Source: Viola odorata (Eukaryota; Streptophyta; Magnoliopsida; Malpighiales; Violaceae). Taken from it: DNA of 64,000 nt. Within the stretch, counting starts at the first letter, position 1, and each line of letters starts with the position of its first letter. A program made the position numbers and the translations under genes. The notes below the pieces were generated by a model. That model did no database searches. It was not told where the DNA came from and was given only the letters and a program-made list of their open reading frames with translations. Of this stretch, positions 62,901-64,000 are shown in pieces. The stretch covers positions 28,292,836-28,356,835 of the forward strand of contig OY829538.1 of the NCBI GenBank assembly GCA_963691705.1, written 5' to 3'.

Positions 62901-64000
62901 GGTAAATTGACCCGGAGGCCGTTGTACATGCTAAGATAAAGATGATGACCTCGGGGTCTGTCATCACCCATCAGGTTGTTCAAGCTAGCTCTCTCAATGT
63001 TAATACCTATGATTTACTTGTTATTTCTTTGATTAAACCACTTGGTCTCCGATGTCTAGATGGAATGGGTTTCTTTCATATAGAGAAAGGCTTTCTTTTC
63101 ATGAATACAGGTTTCACAATCAAGGTGGACCAGATCATCAGCCACAAGAACAAAGGGAACTACAAATTTCCTCCACTGCATGCAGAAGGCAACCCTGTTC
63201 TACCTCTTGATGTTGATCTGCCCCCACCAGCTCCTGCACCTCAGCCAGTCCTTGCACCACAACCTGCTCCTCCACCAAATCCCCCATCAGCTGCTCCTAG
63301 TACCTCCCAAACAGATTCCCACAACTTAGCAACCCTCGCAGCTCGGACTGAGCTTCTCCGTGAGCTCTTTGAGCTCCAGCAAAAAACTGCTAGCGGTAAA
63401 TTGACCCGGAGGCCGTTGTACATGCCAAGATAAAGATGATGGTCATAGGGTCTGTCATAACCCATCAGGTTGTTCAAGCTAGCTCTCTCAATGTTAAAAC
63501 CTGTGATTTACATATTATTTCTTTGATTAAACCATTTGGTCTCCACTGTCTAGATGGAATGGGTTTCTTCCATATAGAGAAAGGTTTTCTTTTGATGAAT
63601 ACAGGTCTCACAATCAAGGTAGACCTGATCTTCAGCCACAAGAACAAAGGGAACTAAAAATTTCCTCCACTGCATGCAGAAGGCAACCCTGTTCTACCTC
63701 TTGATGTAGATCTGCCCCCACCAGCTCCTGCACCTCAGCCAGTCCTTGCACAACAACCTGCTCCTCCACCAAATCCTCCATCAGCTGCTGCTAGTACCTC
63801 CCAGACAGATTCTCACAACTTAGCAACCCTCGCAGCTCGGACTGAGCTTCTGTGTGATCTCTTTGAGCTCCAGCAAAAAACTGCTAGCGGTAAATTGACC
63901 CGGAGGCAGTTGTACATGCCAAGATAAAGATGATGACCTCGGGGTCTGTCATAACCCATCAGGTTGTTCAAGCTAGCTTTCTCAATGTTAAAACCTATGA
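59978..64000 (+). repeat. A/G-rich domain, right copy of the duplication, cut by window end
   Basis: Units A (59978), G (60472), C/D mosaic (60966), D (61460), A (61954), G (62448), B' (62942), A (63436) and the first 71 bp of a G unit (63930). The order matches 51088 onward, 8,890 bp to the left. The third unit differs in that it has a D-type first half here (Tyr38, Asp50, Asn69) where the left copy is C-type throughout. Confidence 0.9.
60966..61459 (+). repeat. Mosaic unit: D front, C back
   Basis: D-type to codon 84 (Tyr38, Asp50, Asn69, Leu79-His80, Asn84), then C-type Lys90-Glu91 with Thr97. The second start codon is ATT (ATGATTGTC), so only the first ATG remains. The counterpart at 52076 in the left copy of the duplication lacks the D segment. 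Confidence 0.85.

Larger units (their letters stand above)
1..64000 (+). repeat. 494-bp satellite array with layered higher-order repeats
   Basis: The same unit recurs head to tail at exactly 494-bp spacing across the window. It is easily followed by the conserved string TAAAGATGATG at each junction (for example 1683-1693). All units have the same orientation, and no other sequence interrupts them. Only one unit (58992-59483) departs from 494 bp. Units differ mainly by substitutions and group into about ten classes, whose order repeats in blocks of 2, 3, 4, 5, 6, 8 and 9 units. This is the known signature of satellite DNA evolving by unequal crossover and gene conversion. Both window edges cut a unit, so the array continues on either side. 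Whether it is centromeric is unknown. The alternative of tandem genes is weak, because 58 of 129 units carry nonsense codons and there is no sequence between units for promoters or introns. Confidence 0.98.

Noticed and set aside
1..64000. CRISPR array
   Set aside because: The period is 494 bp with no short repeat and unique spacer structure; whole units are repeated.
1..64000. Bacterial or phage operon of tandem paralogous genes
   Set aside because: There is no consistent ribosome binding site beyond the purine-rich junction, 58 of 129 units have nonsense codons, and the layered HOR pattern is typical of eukaryotic satellite DNA.
1..64000. One long repeat protein encoded across many units
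   Set aside because: The period is 494 bp, which is not a multiple of three, and each unit ends with an in-frame stop, so no frame runs through consecutive units.

Overview
The whole 64,000-base window is one uninterrupted head-to-tail satellite array. The repeat unit is 494 bp. I see 129 complete units, a 205-bp partial unit at the left edge and a 71-bp partial unit at the right edge. There is no unique flanking sequence, no inserted transposon, no inverted unit, no RNA gene and no recognisable housekeeping gene. Both edges lie inside the array, so the real array is longer. A long, homogenised array with a unit of several hundred bp and layered higher-order repeats (HORs) points to a eukaryotic nuclear genome, assembled from long reads. 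A plant is my best guess, but nothing in the sequence proves it. Chromosomal position (centromeric, pericentromeric or subtelomeric) cannot be read from the window.

I phase units from a double start codon (ATGATG). Unit starts are 206 + 494n up to 58992. The unit at 58992 is 492 bp, and later units start at 59484 + 494n. In its open form each unit carries one 163-codon frame that fills 492 of the 494 bases; TAA, two bases (AG), then the ATGATG of the next unit. Because 494 is not a multiple of three, successive frames are not fused. The predicted protein has a mixed hydrophobic first half, a proline-rich stretch at residues 94-115 and a probable helix at residues 126-148. I do not recognise the family. 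Of the 129 complete units, 71 are open to the end (one reads to 165 codons), 32 stop at codon 74, 25 stop at codon 123 and one stops at codon 101.

Units fall into recurring classes. A: Phe34 and Leu64, usually stop TAA at codon 74. B: Thr3-Ser4, Arg37, Ile66, stop TAG at codon 123. C: Ser19, Val79-Asp80, Lys90-Glu91, Cys120, open. C': like C but Pro22, Glu40, Thr134. D: Tyr38, Val42, Asp50, Met60, Asn69, Glu99, Leu106, open. E: A front joined to C back, open. F: B-like front with Asn63-Phe66, usually Ala106, open. G: F-like front with Asp90-Glu91 and Cys120, mostly open. X: C/D mosaics. B': a rarer open B relative.

Layout from left to right: a 9-unit HOR present twice (206-9097); a 6-unit deletion derivative (9098-12061); a return to the 9-unit order that decays into a trimer repeated three times (12062-17989); mixed 5- and 6-unit blocks (17990-24905); a 5-unit HOR present three times (24906-32315); B, C, D and a B-X dimer present twice (32316-35773); a 4-unit HOR present twice that grows into an 8-unit HOR (35774-46641); a mixed block (46642-51087); and an A/G-rich domain (51088-64000) whose first and last parts are copies 8,890 bp apart. 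The pattern is what repeated unequal crossover and local gene conversion produce. I see no evidence that these units act together as a protein system. The most interesting point is that a complete, coding-looking frame has become a satellite monomer.
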